The position numbers were made by a program, and so were the translations under genes. From the NCBI RefSeq assembly GCF_004339525.1, contig NZ_SMGE01000001.1, positions 5,456,001-5,520,000 on the forward strand: a stretch of 64,000 bases of DNA, written 5' to 3'. The notes under the pieces were generated by a model. The model worked only from the letters and a program-made list of their open reading frames with translations, was not told where the DNA came from and searched no databases. The stretch is from Flavobacterium sp. 90 (lineage in GTDB: Bacteria > Bacteroidota > Bacteroidia > Flavobacteriales > Flavobacteriaceae). Below, one piece after another: positions 43,650-52,238 of the stretch (positions are counted from its first letter, which is position 1; every line of letters begins with the position of its first letter).

Positions 43650-44237
43650 ATGAAAAAAATAGCATTTATAGCTTGTAGCGTGGTCTTTTTCCTGAGTTCT
43701 CAACTTCAGGCACAAACAAGTAAAACTAAAGTATCTAAAACAGATAAAGCAATGACAAAAGAAACAATCTATCAGTTTAAAGTAACAGATTTGTCAGGAG
43801 ATCCATTTGATTTTGCCTCTTTGAAAGGAAAGAAAATTTTGATCGTTAATACCGCTTCAAAATGCGGATTAACGCCTCAGTACAAAGATCTTGAAGCTGT
43901 TTATAAAGAATACAAAGACAAAGGTTTTGTAATTGTAGGTTTCCCGGCAAATAATTTTGCTTCTCAGGAACCAGGAACAAACAAAGAAATTGAAACATTT
44001 TGCCAACAAAATTACGGTGTTACTTTTCCAATGATGGACAAAGTTTCTGTAAAAGGAGACGATATGTGCGACGTTTACAAATTCCTTACTCAAAAATCTA
44101 AAAATGGTTTACAAGATTCAGAAGTAGAGTGGAATTTTCAAAAATACTTAATCAACGAAAAAGGAGAATTAGTTAAAGTAATTAAACCTAAAACCTTAGT
44201 TACAGAACCAGAAGTTATAAAATGGATTAAAAGCTAA
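43650..44237 (+). CDS. Exported glutathione-peroxidase-family protein (thiol peroxidase)
   Basis: 195 residues; signal peptide about 1-22, unlike most cytosolic homologues. Catalytic Cys in NTASKCGLTPQYKDL (about 70), Gln in FASQEPG (about 110), Trp-Asn in EVEWNFQKYL (about 163). A second Cys in ETFCQQNYGVTFP, equivalent to the resolving Cys of thioredoxin-dependent members, is present. The FPCNQF Cys of many members is Ala here (FPANNF). Reduces peroxides using thioredoxin-like donors in the periplasm. Confidence 0.92.
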   Translation: MKKIAFIACSVVFFLSSQLQAQTSKTKVSKTDKAMTKETIYQFKVTDLSGDPFDFASLKGKKILIVNTASKCGLTPQYKDLEAVYKEYKDKGFVIVGFPANNFASQEPGTNKEIETFCQQNYGVTFPMMDKVSVKGDDMCDVYKFLTQKSKNGLQDSEVEWNFQKYLINEKGELVKVIKPKTLVTEPEVIKWIKS

Positions 44238-44257
44238 ATAAAACTTTTTAAATCAAA

Positions 44258-44302
44258 AAAATCCCCAAAATTTGAGAAACTCAAATTTTGGGGATTTTTT
44301 TT
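44258..44302 (+). terminator. Terminator after the glutathione peroxidase gene
   Basis: AAATCCCCAAAATTTGAG and CTCAAATTTTGGGGATTT form an 18-bp perfect stem with a tiny loop and a T run. Confidence 0.92.
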
Positions 44303-44383
44303 AGGTCCAGAGAAGCAAAGGTTCAAAGGGACAGAGATTTTGCAGACTTTTGTCATTTCTTCTCCATCGAAATAAAAAAAGAA

Positions 44384-44438
44384 AAAAATCCGTATTAATC
44401 AGCGTTTTCGCGATAGCGAATCCGTGTCATCCGCGTGC
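44384..44438 (+). repeat. Dispersed repeat, TTCGC...GCGAA family, copy 3
   Basis: AAATCCGTATTAATCAGCG then TTTTCGCGATAGCGAATCC and GTGTCATCCGCGTGC. Same family as 7672 and 7988; the inner hairpin stem TTCGC/GCGAA is kept while the loop differs. Word repeats of the GGTTCAAAGG type precede it (44303-44335). Confidence 0.75.
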
Positions 44439-44455
44439 AAATTCGCATTCCATAT

Positions 44456-44953
44456 TTAAACCAATATAAGCTGCATAAAAACCAAATCCAGCCAATGATC
44501 AAATTTATAACCAACTTCGCGAATTGTTCCCGTTGCTACAAATCCAAATTTCTCATGGAACGCAATACTTCCGGCATTATCAGCATCGATAGCACCAATC
44601 ATAACGTGAAAACCTTGCTCTTTTGCTAACCGAATCAATTCTGTCAATAATTTTGATCCAATGCCTTTTCCAATAACATTATCAACCACATATACAGAAT
44701 GCTCTACAGTATATTGATAGCCAATCTTTTCGCGAAATTGCCCATAACTTCCAAAACCAACTACTTCACCATCTAAATCTGCTACTATAATAGGTAAGTT
44801 TTTAGCTTTTTTGTCTTCAAACCATTTTGTCTGAACATCAAGAGTTTGAACTTCATAACTATAGTTTGCTGTAGTATGCAAAATAGAATGATTTACAATT
44901 TCGAGAATTTTTTCGAGGTCGTTTGTGGTTGCAGGTCTTAGGTTAAGGCTCAT
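44456..44953 (-). CDS. GNAT-family N-acetyltransferase (phosphinothricin acetyltransferase-like)
   Basis: 165 residues, single GNAT fold. Start MSLNLRPATTNDLEKILEIV, acetyl-CoA loop in VYVVDNVIGKGIGSKLLTEL (about 89-108), and the closing FHEKFGFVATGTIREVGYKF (about 130-150) with the tail DHWLDLVFMQLIL. The W/D tail and GTIREVG pattern are those of the Pat/Bar subgroup, which acetylates phosphinothricin or methionine sulfoximine/sulfone. The real substrate is likely a small amine or an amino acid analogue. Confidence 0.9.
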   Translation of the reverse strand: MSLNLRPATTNDLEKILEIVNHSILHTTANYSYEVQTLDVQTKWFEDKKAKNLPIIVADLDGEVVGFGSYGQFREKIGYQYTVEHSVYVVDNVIGKGIGSKLLTELIRLAKEQGFHVMIGAIDADNAGSIAFHEKFGFVATGTIREVGYKFDHWLDLVFMQLILV

Positions 44954-45031
44954 TGTTTTTTATAATTTGAAATCAATTTATTAAAAAGTATTCACGCACA
45001 ATTAAGTAATTGGATTTTTTTTGAATTTCAT

Positions 45032-46210
45032 CTATTTAGAACTTAATTCCGCCAATAAAGTATCAACTTCTTTGGTGCTCCAGGTCATTTCGGCGCAAAT
45101 TTCTTTCGCATCTTTAGCATATTGCAAAGCTAGTTTTTTATCCTTTATTTTATTGTAAAGTCTCGCCAGGAGTAGGTTTCCGTCATAAGAATCATTTAAT
45201 TCGACAGAATGTTTTACCCACAAAATAGATTTTTTCAAGCTTTCGGCATCAGAAATATGTTTTAGATACGTTTGCCCAATATCTTTAAGAAAACTGGCAT
45301 CGTTCCAAACCAATTTCTGAGTATCTTCAAGAGTTACTTTTTTATAAAATTGCCATTTTTCAGTTCTTTCTGCCAATGTCAAGTCAAACTTAAAAACAAG
45401 AGAATCTGTTTTTTGAAGTTTTATAGATTTTGCAACTTCACGTTGTTTATAGTAATTTATGGTATCTAAATTATCAACATAAGGACGAAGTAATTCTGTC
45501 ACAATACTTTCTACTTTTCGATCTACACGATTCTGCGAAGCCACGGCTGCAAACTCTTTTTGATGTTTTAAAACATATTGAAACTCTCTCGATTTTATAT
45601 CCGTAACACCATTTGCAATTACGCGCCAATTGGTTTCAGAAACTAATTGAGCATCAGATTGCGTATTAAGATAAATATGAGTTGGAATCGATAAATCAGT
45701 TCTGTCTTTTCCTTTTTTTAAAGTATTCAAATACGCAAAAAACTTAGTTGAATTACTTGGATCAGCAAGAAATTCTTTCTCTAAATATGGCAATTGCATT
45801 CTGGAATTCAAAGCATATTTTATTTCTGTCATAAATTCCGGCGTTTTCATTTCGCCTTTCAAAGCATATAAAAGCGTTTCGCTATTTGGATCAATAAACA
45901 AGAAAGTAGGCAAAGATTTAGTGTTATACTTGTCTTTGAGAGCGATTCCTTCTTCTTTTTCAATGTTTTTCCAGGCACAAACGTAATTTTCTTTCAGAAA
46001 AGCCATGACATTTGGATCACTTAAAACTTCTTTCTTCATTAGATTACAATGCGGACACCAATCTGCGTAAAGCATTACGAAAAGAGGTTTGTTTTGCAGT
46101 TTTGCATTTTCCAGTGCTGTTTTATAAGGAGTATCATCCGGAACAAACTGATTTTGAGAATTTACAGTTTGCAACGACAAAAAAAGAAAGAGTATATATA
46201 TAAAACGCAT
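45032..46210 (-). CDS. Secreted thioredoxin-fold protein with helical C-terminus
   Basis: 392 residues. Signal peptide 1-18. Thioredoxin fold about 25-135 with MLYADWCPHCNLMKKEV; the CPHC active site is that of DsbA/thioredoxin-like oxidoreductases, and SLPTFLFIDP carries the cis-Pro. The remaining about 250 residues are helical, with TPR-like segments at the end (SVELNDSYDGNLLLARLYNK). Likely a periplasmic disulfide reductase or isomerase; partner unknown. A TATATTTG element (46251-46244) lies about 35 bp upstream. Confidence 0.88.
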   Translation of the reverse strand: MRFIYILFLFLSLQTVNSQNQFVPDDTPYKTALENAKLQNKPLFVMLYADWCPHCNLMKKEVLSDPNVMAFLKENYVCAWKNIEKEEGIALKDKYNTKSLPTFLFIDPNSETLLYALKGEMKTPEFMTEIKYALNSRMQLPYLEKEFLADPSNSTKFFAYLNTLKKGKDRTDLSIPTHIYLNTQSDAQLVSETNWRVIANGVTDIKSREFQYVLKHQKEFAAVASQNRVDRKVESIVTELLRPYVDNLDTINYYKQREVAKSIKLQKTDSLVFKFDLTLAERTEKWQFYKKVTLEDTQKLVWNDASFLKDIGQTYLKHISDAESLKKSILWVKHSVELNDSYDGNLLLARLYNKIKDKKLALQYAKDAKEICAEMTWSTKEVDTLLAELSSK

Positions 46211-46243
46211 ATCATGTTTATTTTAATCAAAAATTGGCTACTA

Positions 46244-46251
46244 CAAATATA
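46244..46251 (-). promoter_or_regulatory. Candidate promoter element for the thioredoxin-fold gene
   Basis: Reverse-strand TATATTTG, 33 bp upstream of the ATG; no clear TTG partner. Confidence 0.4.
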
Positions 46252-46384
46252 TTCCCTTTTTCTATAAACGGTCTTAATATCTTCCTATTTATAAGTTAAA
46301 TCCAATGCGAAGTTTGTAACTTTGTACTATCAAAAAGAAAAATTTAGACTTAAGCTTTTCTTTAAAAAATAATACACCATAAGA

Positions 46385-48046
46385 ATGATTTACCCCAAAA
46401 TAGCGCTTGCACAAAGCATTATCGAAATATTTTCTGCAAAAGGAATCCAAAATATCATAATTTCTCCAGGTTCAAGAAACGCACCCTTAACAATAGGATT
46501 TGCCCAAAATTCAAACTTCAAATGTTACAGCATTGCTGACGAACGTTGTGCAGCTTTTTTTGCATTAGGAATAGCACAACAAACCAAACAGCCAACAGCA
46601 ATTGTTTGTACATCAGGATCTGCTTTGTTAAATTATTATCCGGCTTTTGCCGAAGCATTTTACAGTCAGATTCCGTTAATTGTGGTTTCAGCAGATCGAC
46701 CGCAAAGCAAAATTGATATTGGAGACGGACAAACCATTCGTCAGGAAAATGTTTTTCAGAATCATTCCGTATTCAATGCCAATTTAACTGAAGATGCATC
46801 ACTTGAAAACGATCTGAAAATTAATAAAGCAATCGAAACTGCTATTCTTCAAAAAGGTCCTGTTCATATTAATGCACCATTTGAAGAACCTTTATACGAA
46901 ACTGTCGAAGAACTTTTAGTTCAATCAACAATAACGCATTCAGAAGAAATTCTTGGAACTAAAATTATTGAAAATAGCGAAGAAGTTATTTCAAAATGGA
47001 ATTTAGCCAAGAAAAAATTAATTTTAGTTGGTGTAAATGAAGCAAATTCTATTAATCAAAGTATAATCGAAAATTTTGCTAAAGATGCTTCAATTGTAGT
47101 ACTTACAGAAACTACTTCAAACCTGCATCATCCAAGTTTTGTTGCTAGTATTGATACTTTAATTACACCATTTGAAGATGCTGATTTTCTTGCATTTCAA
47201 CCGGAAATATTAGTGACTTTTGGGGGAATGATTGTTTCAAAACGAATTAAGGCTTTTCTACGAAAGTACAAACCAAAAGAACATTGGCATATTGATACTT
47301 TACGTGCTTATGATACTTTCAATGCATTGACGAATCATTTTGTGATGCAGCCAAATGATTTTTTCAGTGAATTACTTCCTAAAGCAATCTTTGCAGAAAG
47401 TGATTATTTTTCGAAAATTGAAAAGATTTATGATCTAAGAAAAATCAGAAGACAAGAATATCTTGAAAAAACTGTTTTTTCTGATTTTAAAGCATTTGAA
47501 AAACTAATCGAATCTTTGCCTAAAAACAGTCAATTGCAAATCAGTAATAGTTCTGCAATACGATACGCACAATTAATTGATATTGATCCTTCGATAGAAG
47601 TTTTTTGCAATCGAGGAACAAGCGGAATCGACGGTAGTACATCAACCGCAATTGGTGCGGCTGTTGGTAGTCAAAAGCAAAATGTTTTTGTAACCGGAGA
47701 TATTAGTTTCTTATATGACAGTAATGCTTTATGGAACTCTTATATTCCTAAAAATTTCAAAATTATTTTGATTAATAATGGAGGAGGAGGGATTTTCAGA
47801 ATCTTACCGGGACATGAAGAAAAACCTGTTTTTAATACCTTTTTTGAAACTTCTCATCATTTGACTGCTGAGCATTTGGCAAAAATGTATAAGATGAATT
47901 ATTATACTGCATCAGATTCAGATTCTTTAGAAAAAAATATTGAATCACTTTATAATAATAATGATGAACCAACGATTTTAGAAGTTTTCACGCCAACTTT
48001 AGAAAATGATGTGATTCTCAAAAGGTTCTTTAAAGAATTAGTATAA
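46385..48046 (+). CDS. menD: MenD, SEPHCHC synthase
   Basis: 553 residues, full length. Thiamine-diphosphate enzyme joining isochorismate and 2-oxoglutarate in menaquinone synthesis. N-terminal: NIIISPGSRNAPLTIGFAQN (about 21-40), FALGIAQQTKQPTAIVCTSG, LNYYPAFAEAFYSQIPLIVV, then SADRP. C-terminal: RGTSGIDGSTSTAIGAAVG (about 413-431) and FKIILINNGGGGIFRILPG (about 459-477, metal/diphosphate and Asn motif). First menaquinone gene in the window; menF is not present. Confidence 0.97.
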   Translation: MIYPKIALAQSIIEIFSAKGIQNIIISPGSRNAPLTIGFAQNSNFKCYSIADERCAAFFALGIAQQTKQPTAIVCTSGSALLNYYPAFAEAFYSQIPLIVVSADRPQSKIDIGDGQTIRQENVFQNHSVFNANLTEDASLENDLKINKAIETAILQKGPVHINAPFEEPLYETVEELLVQSTITHSEEILGTKIIENSEEVISKWNLAKKKLILVGVNEANSINQSIIENFAKDASIVVLTETTSNLHHPSFVASIDTLITPFEDADFLAFQPEILVTFGGMIVSKRIKAFLRKYKPKEHWHIDTLRAYDTFNALTNHFVMQPNDFFSELLPKAIFAESDYFSKIEKIYDLRKIRRQEYLEKTVFSDFKAFEKLIESLPKNSQLQISNSSAIRYAQLIDIDPSIEVFCNRGTSGIDGSTSTAIGAAVGSQKQNVFVTGDISFLYDSNALWNSYIPKNFKIILINNGGGGIFRILPGHEEKPVFNTFFETSHHLTAEHLAKMYKMNYYTASDSDSLEKNIESLYNNNDEPTILEVFTPTLENDVILKRFFKELV

Positions 48047-48142
48047 TTTGTAGCTAAAATATTGTTAATTTTATCTTATTGCTGAATATTTGTGTTAGAT
48101 TTGGACTTTAAAGAAGTAAGAAAAATCATTAAATACAAAATT

Positions 48143-48487
48143 ATGAGCGCAAGAGAAGAGTTAATTAAAAAATATGCAGCCGACTTAAAAGATAAATGCG
48201 GAGTAACACCAAATATGGATTTGCTTACAAAAGTAACTATTGGTTGCGGACCGTCAATATACAATCCAGATGCTTCAACAGTTGCAGCAACTCAACATTC
48301 TGAAATAGATACGGTTAAAAACAATTTCCTGATTAAGAAATTAGGATTACCAAATGGACCGGAATTAGAAGCAGCAATTCATGCAGTTCTTGAAAAATAC
48401 GGACATTCGAATAAACATAAATACAGAGCTGTTGTTTATTATCTTTTGACAGTACACTTCAAAAAAGAAAGTATTTATAACAAATAG
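48143..48487 (+). CDS. DUF2853 protein
   Basis: 114 residues from MSAREELIKKYAADLKDKCG. A longer frame opens at 48092, but a TAGATTTG promoter-like element (48096-48103) lies inside that extension. The whole length is one DUF2853 domain: helical, LNK-rich, with NNFLIKKLGLPNGPELEAAI and KHKYRAVVYYLLTVHFKKE. Function unknown; members are found beside menD in Flavobacteria. Confidence 0.88.
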   Translation: MSAREELIKKYAADLKDKCGVTPNMDLLTKVTIGCGPSIYNPDASTVAATQHSEIDTVKNNFLIKKLGLPNGPELEAAIHAVLEKYGHSNKHKYRAVVYYLLTVHFKKESIYNK

Positions 48488-48507
48488 ATTTCAATCATTA
48501 GAGATAC

Positions 48508-48534
48508 AAAAAGCACCATTATTGGTGCTTTTTT
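48508..48534 (+). terminator. Terminator after the DUF2853 gene
   Basis: AAGCACCA-TTAT-TGGTGCTT with flanking A and T runs. Confidence 0.88.
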
Positions 48535-48610
48535 AGTTTAATTTTCTTCTGAATTTGAAATAATTACAATAAATATAGAATTTACTGTCTTTTATCTAAA
48601 ATATTTTTCG

Positions 48611-48639
48611 TTGAACCATTTTCAAACTTCGTACATTTG
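48611..48639 (+). promoter_or_regulatory. Promoter of cvfB
   Basis: TTG (48611-48613), 18-bp spacer, TACATTTG (48632-48639), 45 bases before the ATG. Full consensus match. Confidence 0.75.
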
Positions 48640-48683
48640 CAACTTAGAAACTCAGCTGCTTTACAGCTTAGAACCTCAAGAAT

Positions 48684-49538
48684 ATGATTGAAATAGGAAA
48701 ATACAATACCCTTACTATATTACGTGATACCAAAGTTGGTTTATTTTTAGGAAATCCTGAAAAAGATCCTGAAGGAATTCACGACATTTTATTACCAAAC
48801 AAATACGTTCCAAATGAATTTGAAATAGGCGAGGAGCTTATTGTTTTCGTTTATTTGGACCACGAACAACGTCCGGTTGCAACAACGCTGGAACCTTATA
48901 TTTTGCTGAATGAATTTTCACTTCTAAGAGTAAATTACACCAATCAGGTTGGTGCATTTATGGATTGGGGAATGGAAAAAGACATTCTTGTTCCGTTTAA
49001 AGAGCAAGCTCGTCCTATGGAAAAAGGAAAACGCTATTTGGTTTATCTTTATATGGATGAAAAAACCAAACGTTTAGTAGCTTCAAGTAAATTGAATCAA
49101 TTTTTAAGCAATGAAAACTTAACTGTTGAAAAAGGAGAAGAAGTTGACTTGATTGTTTCACATATAACCGAACTAGGAATCAATGTAATCATCAATGAAC
49201 AACACAAAGGATTGTTGTACAAAGATGAAGTTTATGATGATGCAATAAGAACTGGAGACAGAATGCGTGGTTATATAAAGAATATTCGTCCTGACAATAA
49301 AATAGATGTTGCATTGCAAGCTCAAGGATATCAAAGTATTGAGCCAAATGCAGAAAAGATTTTAGACGAATTAAGAGCCAATCGTGGTTTTTTACGTCTA
49401 AACGACGCTTCGCATCCTGAAGATATCAAAACGGTATTGAAAATGAGTAAAAAAACCTTCAAAAAAGCAATTGGAGCTCTTTACAAAGAAAAACTTATAG
49501 AAATCAAAGAAGACGGAATTTACCTTGTAAAAGAATAA
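48684..49538 (+). CDS. cvfB: CvfB-like S1 RNA-binding protein
   Basis: 284 residues, matching the CvfB family length. Three S1-type OB folds: about 1-65 (EIGKYNTLTILRDTKVGLFL), about 70-140 (VNYTNQVGAFMDWGMEKDIL) and about 150-215 (VEKGEEVDLIVSHITELGIN). A C-terminal winged helix follows (about 225-284, FKKAIGALYKEKLIEIKEDG). CvfB binds RNA and affects translation and virulence regulators in staphylococci; here a housekeeping RNA-related role is likely. Own promoter and terminator. Confidence 0.93.
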   Translation: MIEIGKYNTLTILRDTKVGLFLGNPEKDPEGIHDILLPNKYVPNEFEIGEELIVFVYLDHEQRPVATTLEPYILLNEFSLLRVNYTNQVGAFMDWGMEKDILVPFKEQARPMEKGKRYLVYLYMDEKTKRLVASSKLNQFLSNENLTVEKGEEVDLIVSHITELGINVIINEQHKGLLYKDEVYDDAIRTGDRMRGYIKNIRPDNKIDVALQAQGYQSIEPNAEKILDELRANRGFLRLNDASHPEDIKTVLKMSKKTFKKAIGALYKEKLIEIKEDGIYLVKE

Positions 49539-49563
49539 TTTCATCAAAAACTTCAATATTCTT

Positions 49564-49614
49564 AAATTCCAAATTCCAATACGAAATGTATATATTGGGA
49601 TTTGGAATTTTTTT
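49564..49614 (+). terminator. Hairpin terminator after cvfB
   Basis: AAATTCCAAATTCCAATA pairs with TATTGGGATTTGGAATTT, then a T run. Third member of the CCAAATTCCAA hairpin family. Confidence 0.88.
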
Positions 49615-49743
49615 ATTGATATTTATCCCAACCATAGCTCAAGGTTTCAACCTTGGGAAAGATTCCGAATGTTTATTATATAGAGTTGGAATTTCGCCCC
49701 GAATCTTCGGGATAAAAATTGGAATTTAAAACACGTAGAGTTT

Positions 49744-50517
49744 ATGAGAAAAGTGATCTGTTTAAGTTTTTTGTTTTTGATGCTATTTTCATGTGAAAAA
49801 AATAAAAAAGATTTAAAGCTTGAATTATTGACCAACGAAGTTGTTTGCGCAGAAAATGTCCATATGAATGATTTTCGGGAAGTTTTTTATAAACCAAATA
49901 AACAATATGATAGTCTTTCAAAAAACATTCTTCATTATAAAATAACCAATATTTCAGATAAAAAATATTTTATAATGCTGAATGAGAATAATTTGGGAAC
50001 TGTAGAACGAGATCTTTATAGAGAAGCTTTAGGAAGAAAAGATTATACTTATAATTCGATTGGCTTTAGTATGTATAAAAACGATTCTATTTTAGATGGT
50101 AGTTCCACAAGGGCCGAAAACATGTGTGGCAACGGTTTTGAACTAATGAAAATTAAAGAGCTAGATACTATAGTCTCTAAATTTTTAAGAAAGAACCGAG
50201 TTTTTAGAAAATATCAGTTAGAATATGTTAATGATATCGATGAATCACTACAAGGCTATTTTCTTCAGCCTGGAGAAACAAAATATTTTACTTCGGTAAT
50301 GAATTTACCTTATAGAAATAGTCAAATGTGGTTTTCGAATATAGAGAAAAAGAAACCAAATTTAGGTTCACTTTCCTTAAAGAATGATTCTGTTTTTACG
50401 AATAAAAAATTGAGTCAGGACCGAAAAAAAGAGATAAAGGAAAACGGATATGTTTTATTTGATGGAATTATTTATTCAAACAAAATTCCCGTAAAATTGA
50501 TAGCGATTAAAAAATAA
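49744..50517 (+). CDS. Uncharacterised lipoprotein
   Basis: 257 residues. Lipoprotein signal MRKVICLSFLFLMLFSC with Cys17 (LFSC), followed by EKNKKDLKL. The mature part is beta-rich, resembling a set of Ig-like or jelly-roll strands (KNILHYKITNISDKKYFIML, LQPGETKYFTSVMNLPYRNS). Family not recognised. Upstream (49629-49740) are short palindromes: CAAGGTTTCAACCTTG and a CCCGAATCTTCGGG hairpin. Confidence 0.65.
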   Translation: MRKVICLSFLFLMLFSCEKNKKDLKLELLTNEVVCAENVHMNDFREVFYKPNKQYDSLSKNILHYKITNISDKKYFIMLNENNLGTVERDLYREALGRKDYTYNSIGFSMYKNDSILDGSSTRAENMCGNGFELMKIKELDTIVSKFLRKNRVFRKYQLEYVNDIDESLQGYFLQPGETKYFTSVMNLPYRNSQMWFSNIEKKKPNLGSLSLKNDSVFTNKKLSQDRKKEIKENGYVLFDGIIYSNKIPVKLIAIKK

Positions 50518-50532
50518 CAATATACATAACAA

Positions 50533-50561
50533 GAAAGGCTGCTCATTACAAGCAGCCTTTC
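50533..50561 (+). terminator. Terminator after the lipoprotein gene
   Basis: GAAAGGCTGCT-CATTACA-AGCAGCCTTTC with a T run; perfect 11-bp stem. Confidence 0.9.
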
Positions 50562-51226
50562 CCTTTTTATTCTAGTTTTAAAAAAAATTGTAATTAAAAA
50601 AAAACAGAAATAAAATAAATTCGAATCCTTTCAAAAAATAATAGCTTTATAGATTTTAGAAATTACTTTCTGAAACGGTATGTCTTTAAACAATATATAC
50701 ATTCATATTAAAAGCAAAAATTTAAGTTCACGGCTAGTCCATTTGGTTTGATAAAATAACTTATAGAAAGTTTTAGTTAGCATTTTTTCCTCTTTTCGTA
50801 ATCAATTTGATACTAATTACTAAACAATTCCAGCGTTTAACCTTAGGTGTTACTATTTCCTTTTTGAAGTTTCAACAAACGAATAAATCATTTGCCCATT
50901 AATCACAGGTTTATGAATAAAAACCGTTAAAAAATGAGCGACAAATTTTTTAAATTTTCTCAAAAAAATCATTTTTTAGGTTAATAAATCAGTGAAAGAA
51001 AATCAATCTTATATCAACGAAATAAAATGTATCTCATTGATTTCTAGGGTGTAAAATTAATTATTATTTTTTAAAACTAATGTTAAAAAATGTTATTTTT
51101 TGTAAGTAAATCCTATTTGTTAACATTCAAAGTAATTTTAGCACAGACTTAAACGAAATTGAGTAGGTAAAAATATAAAAATGCTTTATTTTTACACTAT
51201 AATTATTTAAAATAAAACAAATAGAA
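50562..51226. other. AT-rich intergenic region before menB
   Basis: No convincing gene. A reverse-strand frame of 39 codons (50972-50853, starting MIFLRKFKKFVAHF) is too short and unsupported. No full consensus promoter for menB was found; TATTTG at 51115 lacks a good partner. Confidence 0.5.
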
Positions 51227-52060
51227 ATGGATTGGATTACTGCCAGAGAATTTGAAGATATAACCTATAAAAAATGTAACGGAGTTGCTAGAATCGCCTT
51301 TAACAGACCAAATGTTAGAAACGCATTCCGTCCAAAAACAACCTCAGAATTATACCAGGCTTTTTATGATGCTCAGGAAGACACTTCAATCGGAGTTGTT
51401 TTACTTTCTGCCGAAGGGCCGTCGACTAAAGATGGTGTATATTCTTTTTGCAGTGGAGGAGATCAAAATGCACGCGGACATCAGGGTTACGTTGGAGAAG
51501 ATGGCCAACACCGTTTGAATATTCTTGAAGTTCAGCGTTTAATTCGTTTTATGCCAAAAGTTGTTATTGCAGTTGTTCCAGGTTGGGCAGTTGGTGGCGG
51601 ACATAGTTTGCACGTAGTTTGCGACATGACTTTGGCGAGTAAAGAACACGCTATTTTTAAACAAACAGATGCCGATGTAACTAGTTTTGATGGTGGTTAC
51701 GGATCTGCGTATCTGGCAAAAATGGTTGGACAGAAAAAAGCACGTGAGATTTTCTTTTTAGGAAGAAATTATTCTGCACAGGAAGCTATGGATATGGGAA
51801 TGGTAAATGCTGTAATTCCGCATGACGAGTTAGAAGATACCGCTTATCAATGGGCACAGGAAATTCTGCAAAAATCACCAACTTCTATAAAAATGCTAAA
51901 ATTCGCCATGAATTTAACAGACGACGGAATGGTTGGACAGCAAGTTTTTGCCGGAGAAGCTACACGCCTGGCTTATATGACTGAAGAAGCAAAAGAAGGA
52001 AGAAATGCTTTCTTAGAAAAAAGAAAACCAAACTTTGGTGAAAACAAATGGCTACCTTAA
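51227..52060 (+). CDS. menB: MenB, 1,4-dihydroxy-2-naphthoyl-CoA synthase
   Basis: 277 residues, full length. Crotonase fold. VARIAFNRPNVRNAFRPKT (about 21-39) and FCSGGDQNARG (about 82-92) give the MenB-specific SGGDQ loop. VPGWAVGGGHSLHVVCDM (about 120-137) contributes the oxyanion hole, and KQTDADVTSFDGGYGSAYLA carries the active-site Asp/Ser region. Closes the naphthoate ring in menaquinone synthesis. Followed after about 180 bp by menA. Confidence 0.97.
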   Translation: MDWITAREFEDITYKKCNGVARIAFNRPNVRNAFRPKTTSELYQAFYDAQEDTSIGVVLLSAEGPSTKDGVYSFCSGGDQNARGHQGYVGEDGQHRLNILEVQRLIRFMPKVVIAVVPGWAVGGGHSLHVVCDMTLASKEHAIFKQTDADVTSFDGGYGSAYLAKMVGQKKAREIFFLGRNYSAQEAMDMGMVNAVIPHDELEDTAYQWAQEILQKSPTSIKMLKFAMNLTDDGMVGQQVFAGEATRLAYMTEEAKEGRNAFLEKRKPNFGENKWLP

Positions 52061-52199
52061 ATATTTTAGATTTTAGATTGCTGATTTTAGATTTTTGATC
52101 TGAAACCGATATCTAAATTCTAGATTAAAAAATAATTATACAATATTAATTTAGATTAAAAATTTCAGATTGTAAATTTAATGTAGATTCATTATTCCA

Positions 52200-52234
52200 G
52201 CAATCTAAAATCTAAAATCTAAAATCTAAAATTA
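52200..52234 (+). repeat. Heptamer tandem repeat (ATCTAAA) before menA
   Basis: Four tandem copies of ATCTAAA end 5 bases before the menA start. The gap also contains TTTTAGATTGCTGATTTTAG near 52069 and other related words, so the repeats can form imperfect hairpins. It may be a slippage-prone site just upstream of the start. Confidence 0.8.
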
Positions 52235-52238
52235 AAAT

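Noticed and set aside
50853..50972. 39-codon reverse-strand ORF before menB
   Set aside because: Too short, very basic and AT-driven, with no promoter or terminator to support it; kept only as a note for the intergenic region.
52200..52234. CRISPR-like array
   Set aside because: Heptamers are directly adjacent with no spacers and no cas genes are present.
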